This document shows, piece after piece, positions 37,240 through 46,946 of a DNA stretch of 64,000 nt. Below the pieces are notes generated by a model. The model had not been told where the DNA came from and searched no databases. It worked only from the letters and a program-made list of their open reading frames with translations. Source of the DNA: Ecdyonurus torrentis (taxonomy: Eukaryota > Arthropoda > Insecta > Ephemeroptera > Heptageniidae). Where the stretch lies: the NCBI GenBank assembly GCA_949318235.1, contig OX439133.1:17826099-17890098 (forward strand), read 5' to 3'. Within the stretch, counting starts at the first letter, position 1, and each line of letters opens with the position of its first letter. The translations under genes were made by a program, and so were the position numbers.

Positions 37240-37530
37240 ATTAAAGGCATAGACCATAGAAAAACATAAGCATTTATATCACAAAACACTTGATGGGGAC
37301 TTACATAAATAACTTTAGTTTGTCTCAAAACCCAACTGTAGCTCCATAGCAGTGATCAGAAAATTTCAATTAATGCAACCCGCACAACATTTTTATTTTT
37401 ATTTTTTTACTAATTTTTGCATGTTTCTGCTGCATTAACATTCTGGTAAAAATTGTCATTAGTTTTTGAAGATCCCAATTCGTGTTTATTCATTAAAAAG
37501 CACATGTTGTTTTATATGATCTATGGCTTT
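37240..37530 (-). mobile_element. MITE family B, minus-strand copy in intron
   Basis: Runs from TTAAAGGCATAGACCATAGA to TTTTATATGATCTATGGCTTTA. About 50 bp around the GACGTCAGAAAC palindrome are deleted (TTTGCATGTTTCTG joined to CTGCATTAACATTC). Confidence 0.85.
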
Positions 37531-37639
37531 AGTAATTTTAATTTTTCATTATAAAATTCTGTTCTCTAGTTATATGGTTTGTAGATATTGGTAAAAATTT
37601 GCACAAAATTTTTGTTAACGTATAGAACGTGACCGACTT
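37531..37639. other. Intron spacer
   Basis: Unassigned AT-rich sequence between the B and D copies. Confidence 0.3.
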
Positions 37640-38025
37640 GAACCGAAAATCGTTAAAAGAAGAAATATTTTTTTACAGTAATTTTTTGTATATTATTTAT
37701 TTCCAACAAAACTAACACTATAATTTTCAAATAAAATCAAGTAAATAATAATAAAAAAAAAAAAAAAAAGTTCCACAAAAAGTTTAATAATATTTTTAAC
37801 TTTATAAAAAGGTTTTTAATTTGACTTATATTTGCCGCTAAAATTTAAATTTCCACATTTACATGTTATCTTTAAAGTGGAATAACCTCAATATTTTGAT
37901 CGCTTTTTCACATGTTTGACGTAGCTAAACTTTTAAGTAACATTTCTTCTTTACTTTGTGTTAATATTATTATTCGTAACCGTCTATTTTGCGAGATATC
38001 AGTCGGTCACCTACTATCTTAAATT
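37640..38025 (-). repeat. Repeat family D, minus-strand copy
   Basis: On the plus strand it ends GCGAGATATCAGTCGGTCAC then CTACTATCTTAA. It contains ACATGTTTGACGTAGCTAAA and ATTTCCACATTTACATGTTA. The family D end GGTAGGTGACCGACTGATAT is clear; the far end is worn. Confidence 0.78.
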
Positions 38026-38584
38026 ATTGTTAATTTTGAGACCAAAAATAATAAACATCCACTTATTCATGGTTTATGTACTAATTTTTTTCTCCCAATA
38101 ATCTACTTTTTGCAAGAATTTTCAGTGTAATCTTTACTTTTACGATGAATAAGCTCTCTGCTTGTATAGTAAATAAAATAACCAAGTGGTTGTTATTATA
38201 TTATAACACAATTTGCTTTGTTTTTCTCGCTGCCTGTTTTGTGTTTTTAATTATAAGCTGGTAATGGTGTTTTAAAGTTTATTATATACAGTAGCTTTTA
38301 TGACTCCTTGTTCCTAAATATATATTTTTATTGTATTGTTATTGCAAAGGAAATGATATTTTATAATGACTTTCAATGTTTTTCTTTTGTTGTTTTTTAT
38401 TGTAACCAATTTAAAAATTTTCATTAACATTTTATAAAGCTAATTGTTTTACTGCTCATTGTATTTGATTTTTGTATTTTACTTTATTGATAAGATTTTC
38501 AATTGTTTATTAAATCATATAATAGAATTAATTAAAGTTACAAATATTGCTACTTTTGTTGTACTTAAAATTTAAAAAAAAAAT
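38026..38584. other. Intron DNA, nothing recognised
   Basis: A/T-rich sequence without recognised features. Confidence 0.35.
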
Positions 38585-38879
38585 GTTCTGTAAAGTATAG
38601 TGAGGCTCATTGGCTGCCCCTAAAAATAAGACACATTCTTTGGTTGATTTTGTTTTTTGAGCAGATAAATGTGAGTCGCATGTTGAGCATGGAACTTTTA
38701 TTGAGAAGTTTCTTTCATTCTTATCAAGTTGAAAGTTCTAAACGAAGAAATAACAATAATCGACCATATGTATAAACGTAGTAAACAAGTAACGACATCA
38801 TAACCAGCTGTTTTTAACAAAGGAACATTTTCAAAGCTGGCTCAATATTTGTGTGTAGTTTATATAGAACGAGCTATGA
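38585..38879 (-). repeat. Repeat family Q, inverted partner upstream of exon 2
   Basis: The reverse complement aligns along about 290 bp with 42552-42840. Shared words include GTTTACTACGTTTATA, GATAAGAATGAAAGAAACTT and ACTACACACAAATATTGA. Identity looks like roughly 80 percent by eye. It lies about 1.15 kb upstream of exon 2. Confidence 0.87.
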
Positions 38880-39174
38880 TTTACCAATTACACCTAAAGA
38901 TGTTTTTTAATTTTATTTTAATCATTTGGCTTCCAACTACAAAGACTGAAATTCATGCATTTTTACTTCTGCAGTAAGTTTTTTTTTTCTTTTCTATAGA
39001 CAAACTAAAAGTTTCTGTTAAATTTTTACGAGGATTTGAAAGCTCCATAAATGATTGATATTACTTAATACAAAATATTGTGGCAGTGGGTCATTTATAT
39101 ATAATATAATTTAAATATATTCAAGCAATAAATCAAATGCAAAATGAGAATGAAAAGTATTTCTATACCACAAA
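38880..39174. other. Intron spacer
   Basis: Unassigned AT-rich sequence. Confidence 0.3.
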
Positions 39175-39480
39175 ACATGATAAAATCAACCTGTAATTTT
39201 AATAGAAATAGATGAGTCACGGTAGATTTGTCAACCGTCCCGAGATAACTTTGACTAGGCGTGGACCACTAACACCAATGTCAGGACTTTCCAGAGACAT
39301 ATATATATAGATATGTCATGTCTAACCACCTAGCTCTTCTGCCGCTTTATCTTTGATACATGGGCATCATCGTGCAAAGCATACAATCGCAAAAAAAAAA
39401 AAAAAAAAAGTCTTGGACGGCCTTTCAGAAATCTGAAAATATACCCACTGAGAAGTGCACTCAATCGTGAATGCACAGTG
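39175..39480 (-). mobile_element. SINE family 3, diverged minus-strand copy
   Basis: AACCGTCCCGAGATAACTTT, CTAGGCGTGGACCACTA, CAGGACTTTCCAGAGACAT and TACCCACTGAGAAG align with the better copy at 59350-59735. A poly(A) of about 19 near 39391-39409 interrupts it. The tRNA-like head is not recognisable here. Confidence 0.72.
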
Positions 39481-39589
39481 AACCAGCTTGAAATCCACTA
39501 CAAGAAACAAGGACATAATTATTAATTACGTAATGTCATGCTGCAAAATATTTTTTTCTATTTAGAACTACACTCTAAAAAAAAGATTA

Positions 39590-39825
39590 GCATTAAAAGC
39601 TTGTATGATTAAAAAAAAATCATAATTATGCTAACTTATTTTCCAGCACTATAGATTATGCTCATTTCAACATACTTTATGTTATATTGCATAACAACTA
39701 TGTTACATAACATAAATATCATGTTGTACAGCATATATATTGATATTGTTCTAATTTAGTATCATTTATACTATAATGACATAAATACAGCATAAATAAC
39801 GTAATTTTTTCTTTCCATGCAGATT
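39590..39825 (+). repeat. AT-rich repeat family S, uninterrupted copy
   Basis: TTATGCTAACTTATTTTCCA, AACTATGTTACATAACATAA, TGTACAGCATATAT and ACAGCATAAATAACGTAATT occur in order. It serves as the empty-site reference for the interrupted copy at 35945-36255. Confidence 0.7.
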
Positions 39826-40028
39826 TGCAAAGCTTTCATACATTATTGTAAAACTATAGGTTATGCAGTTAGTCATCAAATCAAAGATTTCAATAACTCA
39901 TCAATAATCATAATCATTACATTTTTTTTTTTTTTTGTAGCCGTTCCCTGCTAGCTTAATTTTTCAGCATTCCAAAGATATTAATATAGTAAGTTAATTA
40001 ATCTATTGTTTGTTGTGCAATGTTCCAG

Positions 40029-40193
40029 TGGTAACGCAGCTAAACAGCCGTGGAACGTGACTGGCGACACAACAGAACGCAATGACAGAGCACGCAAGGC
40101 ATATGAAGCCTTGCTCACCGTCACCGCTAGAACACCTAACAACCCAGAGTACGAGCAGTTTTCTAATGAAGTGAGACAAATTGCAAAAGACAG
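40029..40193 (+). CDS. Natriuretic-peptide-receptor-like gene, exon 2
   Basis: This exon lies between the acceptor TTGTGCAATGTTCCAG and the donor GTACGT. Both borders are phase 2. The codon split across the intron completes as AGT (Ser) with exon 1. It encodes 54 full codons from GNAAKQPWNVTGDTTERND through ARKAYEALLTVTARTPNNP to EYEQFSNEVRQIAKD. The pattern of an upstream Pro-Trp, then Ala-Arg-x-Ala-Tyr, then Pro-x-x-Pro-Glu-Tyr-x-x-Phe is the typical order in natriuretic peptide receptor ectodomains, between the Phe-Phe segment and the Phe-His-Asp segment. Asn-Val-Thr is a sequon. The intron before it is 7.1 kb and full of elements. There is no stop in frame until after the donor. Confidence 0.92.
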
Positions 40194-40260
40194 GTACGTT
40201 AATTTTTATGTCATTTTATTGATGAAATAATAATAAGTGCTTTTAATGATGATTACATGC

Positions 40261-40602
40261 CACACTAAAAAATAATCATCGAAAAGCTTGTACACAGTTT
40301 TGCAATGCTTTAAGTCTTGTGGAATCAACGGTTATGACGTCACCAAACGTTGATATTTCAACATTAAAAGCGTTAGTGACGTCACAAGCGTTGGGATTAA
40401 ATAGAAAAATCGTAGATTTGTAACGGCCAAGTTTAACGTTTATTTCATTGTGATTCTAACGCTTGTGACGTCATTTACGCTTTTATTGTTTGATTATTAA
40501 CGTTTAGTGACGTCATAACCCTTGATTCTACAATACTGAAAGCATTGCAAAAACTGTGTACAAGCTTTTCAACGCTTTTTTTTTTTTTTTTTTTTAGTGT
40601 GT
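40261..40602. mobile_element. Fold-back MITE 68 bp after exon 2
   Basis: The ends CACACTAAAAAATAATCATC and TTTTTTTTTTAGTGTG are inverted. Subterminal arms pair over long stretches: GAAAAGCTTGTACACAGTTT with AACTGTGTACAAGCTTTTC, and GGTTATGACGTCACC with GTGACGTCATAACC. GACGTCA occurs four times as ATGACGTCA or GTGACGTCA. No coding frame is seen. Confidence 0.85.
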
Positions 40603-40659
40603 GATTTTAGGTTTTAATTTTTGTTTTTACTGTGTAACCTATAATCATAAAGACAGTTT

Positions 40660-41115
40660 TTCCAGTCTTGTAGTCGCTAACGTTAACTGGTTATTTCTAT
40701 AATATAGATTATCAACATTGCAAAAAGTAACGTTATTGTTATAGATTAACAAAAATTGAAGTTAACATAGCGATAACTATAACGTTACTTTTTGAAAGTA
40801 ATTTTTACTTTACACTGACTATAAGAAAAAAACAATATCAACTGACAGGTGAGAGAAATAATTAAATTGAACCTTTTATTTATTTATATACTGTATGAGT
40901 AAATAAAAGTAAAATATAAATTTTATAAATGATTAAACTTATGAATAATAATAAAAAATACATATCGTATAAAAAACCTGTTAACATAATAGCTAACGCA
41001 AGTTAACGTTAAAGGTAACGTTATAGTTGGGGATAGAGTTAACGTTATCGTTAAAGTTATAGTTTTATATGACATTTGCTTAACGCTATAGAAAATTAAG
41101 GTAACTACTACACGA
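40660..41115. repeat. Degenerate TAACGTTA-rich region in intron 2
   Basis: The words GTTAACG, AACGTTA and ATAACGTTA recur many times on both strands, for example CTAACGTTAACTGG, AGTAACGTTATTG, AACGTTAAAGGTAACG and GTTAACGTTATCG. This could be a decayed tandem array of a hexamer-like unit or a fold-back. It has no coding frame. Confidence 0.6.
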
Positions 41116-41626
41116 GTAACGTTTTCTCCATTTAATAATTAATACAAGTATTTTTTTATCGGTTTGAATTGATTGAATATTATACGTAGAAATTTTATTA
41201 GGTCATTCTATATATTAAAATAGTATTCAAAGTTCAAATTATGTAACCATCAATAATCCTTATTAATATTTCTATGTAAATATGGACTATCTGTAGCTTC
41301 TAGCACTGCAGCTTGTGGACTAACTGCAATTAAATAAAGTAAAATGCATGAAGAGTGATAAGTGCTGTCAGTTTTGATGGAAAGACGTTGCATTATTTGC
41401 ACTTGCATTAAAAAGAAAATGAAAAACAAACAAACTTTTATTTACTTTATAGAATGTATGTAATAACTACTACAGAAGTAAAAGATTTAAGTGCATTTTT
41501 ATAATTATTTTTGTTATATTAAAATATAAGATTTCCTTATGGACCCAAGCAGTTCATACAAAACAATGTAAAAATTATTCTGTTTTTCTTCTTGTAATTA
41601 TAATTTTTTTTCTTAAATTTCCCTAG
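41116..41626. other. Intron 2 sequence, nothing further recognised
   Basis: AT-rich; it ends in a pyrimidine-rich tract and CCCTAG, the acceptor of exon 3. Confidence 0.5.
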
Positions 41627-41793
41627 ATACAACTATTCTTACGGTGAAGAAGAACCAGTGAGCACCTTCGTCACGGCATTTCACGATGCAGTCTGGCTGT
41701 ACGCACATGCACTCAATGAAACCATCGCTAACAATGGCTCTGAGAGAGACGGTGAAGCTATCACCAAGAAAATGTGGAACAGAACCTTCGGAG
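41627..41793 (+). CDS. Natriuretic-peptide-receptor-like gene, exon 3
   Basis: It is bounded by an acceptor (AAATTTCCCTAG) and a donor (GTAAGT). It opens with A completing AGA (Arg) from exon 2 and closes with one base (phase 1). It encodes 55 full codons: YNYSYGEEEPVSTFVTAF, HDAVWLYAHALNETIANNG, SERDGEAITKKMWNRTFG. The string Phe-x-Asp/His-Asp with Leu-Tyr-x-x-Ala-Leu-Asn-Glu-Thr, then Asp-Gly-x-x-Ile-Thr-x-x-Met-Trp-Asn-Arg-x-Phe-x-Gly, is a strong signature of natriuretic peptide receptor and receptor guanylate cyclase ectodomains. Four sequons are visible (NYS, NET, NGS, NRT), so this face is probably heavily glycosylated. An (AATG)n tract begins about 55 bp after the donor. Confidence 0.95.
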
Positions 41794-41847
41794 GTAAGTC
41801 TATTTTAGAAATAACATTTTGTATTAAGAAAAGTACAAATGACATTA

Positions 41848-42016
41848 AATGAATGAATGAATGAATGAATGAATGAATGAATGAATGAATGAATGAATGA
41901 ATGAATGAATGAATGAATGAATGAATGAATGAATGAATGAATGAATGAATGAATGAATGAATGAATGAATGAATGAATGAATGAATGAATGAATGAATGA
42001 ATGAATGAATGAATGA
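41848..42016. repeat. (AATG)n microsatellite, about 42 units
   Basis: An uninterrupted tetranucleotide tract in intron 3, the reverse complement motif of (CATT)n at 30699-31031. Confidence 0.98.
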
Positions 42017-42173
42017 TCCTAAAGGTGCATTAACATAGCTATTTAATTATATTTTATACCATTAAGTAGCAAATTGTTAAATTATAACATATTGGTTTAA
42101 TTGGTAATAAATAGTTTGCTGCCAAAATTACAGCAAATATAAATGAATATGTCAATGTAATGTACCTACTGTA

Positions 42174-42293
42174 CAGCTCTGGCCAAAAGTTCCCAAATGA
42201 TTTGCATAGGCAACCCTCAACCACACTATGTTATCTTTATGAGAAAATGCAGCGACCGCCGCTGCCCCGTTCTTAAACTTTTGGCCAGAGCTG
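42174..42293. mobile_element. Tc1/mariner-type palindromic MITE, 120 bp
   Basis: Inverted ends CAGCTCTGGCCAAAAGTT and AACTTTTGGCCAGAGCTG are perfect over 18 bp. TA is present at both flanks (42172-42173 and 42294-42295). A TA target and a CAGCTCTGGCCAAAAGTT end fit Tc1/mariner-derived elements. It has no transposase and is intronic. Confidence 0.93.
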
Positions 42294-42379
42294 TACAACC
42301 TATGACACTGATGCTACAGAAAAGTTAAACAATTGGTAATTGTCTACCAGTGTATAATTCCTTAATTTGATTGTTACAG

Positions 42380-42471
42380 GTATTTCTGGTGACGTCGCAA
42401 TAGATGACAATGGTGACAGAGTTGCTGACTATTCACTTCTTGACCTTGACCCAAATGGAAACAATTTTCAG
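42380..42471 (+). CDS. Natriuretic-peptide-receptor-like gene, exon 4
   Basis: It lies between an acceptor (TTGATTGTTACAG) and a donor (GTGAGT). Two opening bases complete GGT (Gly) from exon 3, and the exon ends in phase 0. It encodes ISGDVAIDDNGDRVADYSL then LDLDPNGNNFQ. Gly-x-Val-x-Ile-Asp-x-x-Gly-Asp-Arg-x-x-Asp-Tyr-Ser-Leu and Asp-x-Asp-Pro match the end part of the ANF_receptor domain in natriuretic peptide receptors. Next would come the juxtamembrane segment and transmembrane helix. I found no such exon in the remaining 21.5 kb, so the next intron is long, or the exon was missed, or the gene is broken. Neighbouring repeats do not disrupt the frame. Confidence 0.94.
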
Positions 42472-42551
42472 GTGAGTTTTTAATTTATTTTTTCCCCGAT
42501 CATTGATTATAGAACTTTAGTCATTGAATTCTGCAAACCTCACACAGTTCT

Positions 42552-42840
42552 ATAGCTCGTTCTATAAACTACACACAAATATTGAACAAGCTTCGAAAAT
42601 GTTCCTTTTTTAAAAACAGCTGTTTATCACGTCGTTACCTGTTTACTACGTTTATATGGTCGATCATTGTTATTTCTTCTTTTATGATTTTGAACCTGAT
42701 AAGAATGAAAGAAACTTCCAAAAAAAAGTTCCAGTCACAATATGCAACTCACTTTTATCGGCTCAAAAAAAAAATGAATGTGTCTTATTTTGTTGGTCAG
42801 CCAATCACTGTTATTGAGATTCACTTTACTTTACAGAACG
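42552..42840 (+). repeat. Repeat family Q, inverted partner downstream of exon 4
   Basis: It starts ATAGCTCGTTCTATAAACTA and ends CACTTTACTTTACAGAACG. It pairs with 38585-38879 in opposite orientation. A shorter related tail (GACAGCCAATGATTGTCAAA) is seen near 60690. It lies 80 bp after exon 4. The 98-codon frame across it is not conserved in the other copy and is not taken as a gene. Confidence 0.87.
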
Positions 42841-43267
42841 AGCTTTCTAAACCACTTTTGATATTTTTACATCGTTAAGAACACCTGAGTATGACGTTCT
42901 GTTGACGCAGAGAAAGAATTGGATAAACAGTAGTGAAATTTTTAATTTAATACTTGACAACGTTTATGGCATTATTTATACAATGATGTTTTGGTTGATA
43001 TTTATTAAGATTTTATTACAAATAATATAGTCATACTATTTGCTATATAATTTCATTCAAATTAAACAGTTTTATTTGAATCTTTAAATATTACGGATAC
43101 TAAAATCTTAGAAATCTTGAACAGTTTTCAGTGAATCTCATCTAAAAAAGAATTATGCTATTTACAATAACACTTCATCGATTACATTACCAATATACAA
43201 ATTTAATATTAAATAAAAACTAAAAAAAAAGTACAAAATTAAATAAAACAATAAGTTTTACATGTAA
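42841..43267. other. Unassigned AT-rich DNA
   Basis: No exon or repeat was recognised. Confidence 0.35.
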
Positions 43268-44375
43268 ATAGGGGGCTTTCACGTTTCAAAAATTTTCCTT
43301 TTGCCGCTAAAATTTTGACGACCCGCCCCCTTTCCACAAGCTGCAGCGCCATCTGGCGCCATTGTTGAGTAGAACATGAAGCTTGGGCCCGTAAAAGTAA
43401 TGCAAAACATCGTTTTGGTTTTCATTTTTTAAGGATTTCGTATAATTAATTGAATAAAATCTCATGAATTAAATTATTTATTGATATATTAAGTTTGCAT
43501 TAGCCGATCAACAGAACGAATTTAGCTCGTATTAGGGGAGATATATGAAATTAAACAAGGCCCTTGTTCTCGCTTCGCCTTCAAGATTGTCCACATTATA
43601 CGGGAAGTATTTTCATTACTATAATTGCATTAAATTTACTGTAGAACTATTACTTTGTGTATTTTATTCTTCTATTTGCAGATTTTACATAATATATAGT
43701 GTACTACGGCAACTTGTAGCACCAAAATCGTCCACACGAGAAGACGATCCAACATGGCGCGTTTTCCTTTGGCCCATCAATAGTTTGGAATGAAAATACG
43801 TATTTAATAACGAATTAAGGGTTCAATTTATATCATGTATTTATGTACTTTTATCTATAAATATATAATAATATGAGTGATATGTAAAGGGTAAGTAATC
43901 ATGATAACCAATAAAAGGAAAGCTTGTGTAAATATGTGTCTACAACATACACATACCGGTAGTCTTTTGATGAGCTTGCTGCGGTAATAAAGCATTTTGA
44001 TTGTAATTGAGACAATTATAGTTTAAGAAACGTGATATATTACGACTTACGACCTAGAATATGTGCTTGTACCGAATAATATTAACTAGACTGTTGCATG
44101 CATCATAAATACTAAAAGTTTGCCGGTAACAAAAATGCATTAAACTCAAAAATAGCTTATCAAATTTATGTAATAGACGGGCAAGATGTGTCTTAATTTA
44201 ATTATTAGCAAATATGTAACTATTCAGCTCATTATTATGAAATAACTCGACGTAAACTTCATGCTTTTAGCATACATTGCCCTCTAAAATTCAATTTGAT
44301 CAACTTAAAGATGGCTGCCACGGTGGCGCGAGGATTTAAATTCCTTTGATGACGTCATGCGCAAGCCCCCTATAT
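43268..44375. mobile_element. Putative DNA element with short inverted ends
   Basis: It starts ATAGGGGGCTTTCACG and ends CGCAAGCCCCCTAT, an inverted repeat of about 11 bp. GC-richer edges (CTGCAGCGCCATCTGGCGCC at 43342 and GGTGGCGCGAGG at 44321) flank an AT-rich core. An 82-codon frame at 43545 has no recognised domain. The call rests on the termini alone. Confidence 0.55.
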
Positions 44376-44589
44376 CTTAATAATATCTTATAATATGATA
44401 TTAAAATGTAAAAAAAAAAAAATATCTATATTAAAATAATTAAAAATATTTGTCAAAAAATTAAATACTAAAGTATTTTACTAAAGATTAAAATAATATT
44501 AATAATAAAAATATTTTGCAATTTTACATTACATAAGCGTAAGAATTTTTCCCAAAGGTAATAATTTTAGACACCAGCCTATACATTTT

Positions 44590-44898
44590 AATTTACGTTT
44601 TTTTTTTTAAGTTTTAGTCCCATAAAAGCCCATGTTATTTTCAATAATTATTTTCTCTCTTATCTTCTGGTCAAAAGTTCTGAAAATTTTATAATAGGTA
44701 GCTGTTACAATTAACTTTCAAATAACATTATAAAAATTTGCATTTTTTTTTTTAGATTTTGAGATAGAAGCCATTTAATACAACTCTTTAAAATAAATAA
44801 GCCATTCATATTAAAGTACTATGGTTGATCTATAGAAATAAGTTGTTGCTAATTTTACTTATTTTATAAAATTTTGCACTTTTATGTATACTTCTCTA
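44590..44898 (+). repeat. Repeat family R, copy 4
   Basis: TTTTAGTCCCATAAAAGCCC, TTATAATAGGTAGCTGTTAC and TCAAATAACATTATAAAAAT lead into ACTATGGTTGATCTATAG, which joins family A next door. This R-then-A order is the same as in the composite array after 50 kb. Confidence 0.75.
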
Positions 44899-45245
44899 TT
44901 AAAGGCATAGAACACGTTAAACAAAAAACTCGTGTAACACCTGTAATACTTGTGTAAGATACCTGAAAATCAACGTTGATTTGGCCTGAGTCATTGATTT
45001 CTAATATATTTTCTAGTTATGAAATGGCATAGATGCGGTTTTATGACGTCACAGCTCGCTGGAATACTGGCGCGTGAAAACAAGCGATCTGTGACATCAT
45101 AAAGCCGCACCTAACATTTCGTGAATGTAAAATAAATTACAATTCAATGATTTCGACCCAAAACTTACTGACAGTTGATTTTCAGTTATGTTAGTATATG
45201 TTTTAAGGCGGTAGGGGAGCGTAGATGGCAGCACAGTGAAATTTT
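44899..45245 (+). mobile_element. Family A-related block, left end plus GGTAGGGGAGCG end
   Basis: It starts TTAAAGGCATAGAACACGTT. The internal fold-back ATGCGGTTTTATGACGTCAC pairs with GTGACATCATAAAGCCGCAC. It is followed by TTTTAAGGCGGTAGGGGAGC and GTAGATGGCAGCACAG, a motif seen at 47476, 51521, 54142 and 57112. The expected matching right end of family A is absent. Confidence 0.75.
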
Positions 45246-45424
45246 CATAATAAAAAGTAACCCATACTATATAGATAACACTTGTTTTCTGTATGTTTTT
45301 TTTTCTTAACTTGCTCAAGCTTTTTTTAATTTATGCACTCATCATCAAATATTGTCATCAATATTTTTTAACTGTCACGATTATATGTGGTTCAAGAAGA
45401 AGAAGAATTTACTTATAATTTATA

Positions 45425-45475
45425 AATCTATATAAGTACACCTTGGTGTTTAATAAATAAAATAATAAATCTATA
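45425..45475 (+). mobile_element. LINE-like 3' tail fragment
   Basis: AAGTACACCTTGGTGTTTAA plus AATAAATAAAATAATAAAT repeats the end of the tail at 36065-36180. Only the last 45-50 bases are present. Confidence 0.7.
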
Positions 45476-45608
45476 TTGATATACTAGGTTAATGAAAATT
45501 AATTATTTAAAAAATAAAATAAGTATAATAGAAAAAAATATTATAAATTTCAATTAATAATAAGACTTTCGTGCACTAAATTTAATTAAATATTTAAAAA
45601 AATATATA

Positions 45609-45962
45609 CAGGCTGTTTTTTTAAAAGCGTGCATTTTAAAACGCAAAATAAAATATGAAGAAATAATATTAAATTAACTTTTTATACATCATTTTGTAGC
45701 CAAGGGTTAGACATTTTTAAAACTGTTCTGAGAAATAAAATTGACTGACCGGTTTTCTTGCACCGAGCGTCAACGTAAACATTTGCTATTTTTTTTTCCA
45801 GACGCCTTTTTTTCTGCAAAAATGATCAGAAATTTGCTTTTTTAAGTATCCTTTATTGACAGTTAATGGAGTCTGATGGCATAAATAAGATAGCTATAGC
45901 ACTCTTAAAATGTTCTGTGATAAGACTAAAAATGGAAGGATGAGGCCACAATGGTATCATAG

Positions 45963-45993
<31 letters not shown>

Positions 45994-46935
45994 TGCCATA
46001 TTGTGTTATCGTGCTATACACCAATCCCAGTCCCAGTCAAGACATTGTCTTATCGACAGGTAAGGACTTTCCAATTAATAATTAATTAATTAGTTAAGGT
46101 GAAAACATTTGCATTTAACATTGCTAAATTTGCCAACATTTTTTCTAATTCGAGATTTTTTTTTTAATGATTTAACGAAATTTTTAGTTTCTCTATAATG
46201 GTTTTGCACTCAAAGTTTTCTTTCAAATCTTAGTAATGTTTGCTTTAATTATTAAGAAACAATTTCAATATGAAGGCTTCAATAAATTCAAGATGCAAAG
46301 GATTAATGAATTTAGCCAAAAACAAATGAAATGTGCGGATTTCCATATGGACCAACTTTTGAAGAAAGAGATGCAAATTAAAAATGTCCATTCCTTAATG
46401 AAATGCCTAAGGTTTTATATAATAATTAAACCAAACCAGTTTGTAAGAATTGACAGAAAATTAAAGTTACAAACAATGTTATAAAAATTAAAATTCATAC
46501 AAACTCGGTAAAAAAAAATAAAAAATAAATAAAAAAAACTTTGAAGAGAATTTTTTAAATCAAATTTAGCAATGTTTAACGCAAAAGTTTTCACCTTAAC
46601 CCTTATACCAATGTGGCCCCATCCATCCATTTTTATCACAGAAAATGCTATACATATCTTATTTATGCCAACAGACTCTATTAATTGTCAATAAAGGATA
46701 GTAAAAAAAGCAAATTTCTGATCATTTTTGCATGAAAAAAGACGTTTGGGAAAAAAAGCACATTTTTACGTTGACGCTCGGTGCAAGAAAACCGGTAACT
46801 CAATTTAATTTCTAAGGACAGTTTTAGAAATGTCTAACCCTTGGCTACAAAATGATATATAAAAACCTAATTTTATTTTATTTCTTCATATTTTATTTTG
46901 CGTTTTAAAATTTGTGCTTTTAAAAAAACACCCTG
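45609..46935. mobile_element. Element G, long-armed inverted repeat, 1.33 kb
   Basis: Left CAGGCTGTTTTTTTAAAAGC and right GCTTTTAAAAAAACACCCTG are inverted, flanked by TA. The arms then stay complementary for some 400-450 bp: AGCCAAGGGTTAGACATTTT with AAATGTCTAACCCTTGGCT, GGTTTTCTTGCACCGAGCGT with ACGCTCGGTGCAAGAAAACC, and CCTTTATTGACAG with CTGTCAATAAAGG-like TTGTCAATAAAGG. The centre (about 46140-46540) is AT-rich. TA flanks and CAGGGTGT-type ends suggest a mariner-like origin. The 82-codon frame at 46236 has no recognised domain. Confidence 0.88.
45961..46079 (-). mobile_element. SINE family 2 insertion in element G's left arm
   Basis: A poly(T) of about 29 is followed by CCCAGTCCCAGTCAAGACAT and CTTATCGACAGGTAAGGACT, the reverse complement of the SINE end at 13370-13420. 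The opposite arm of element G (TTAACCCTTATACCAATGTG) shows the uninterrupted sequence, so this is a later minus-strand insertion. It is 5'-truncated. Confidence 0.82.
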
Positions 46936-46946
46936 TATATATTTGT

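Noticed and set aside
42582..42878. 98-codon protein downstream of exon 4
   Set aside because: It lies in repeat family Q; the inverted copy at 38585 does not keep the frame, and no family resemblance is seen.
46236..46484. 82-codon frame in the centre of element G as a transposase remnant
   Set aside because: The composition is lysine/asparagine-rich noise, without a visible DDE/D motif or helix-turn-helix pattern.
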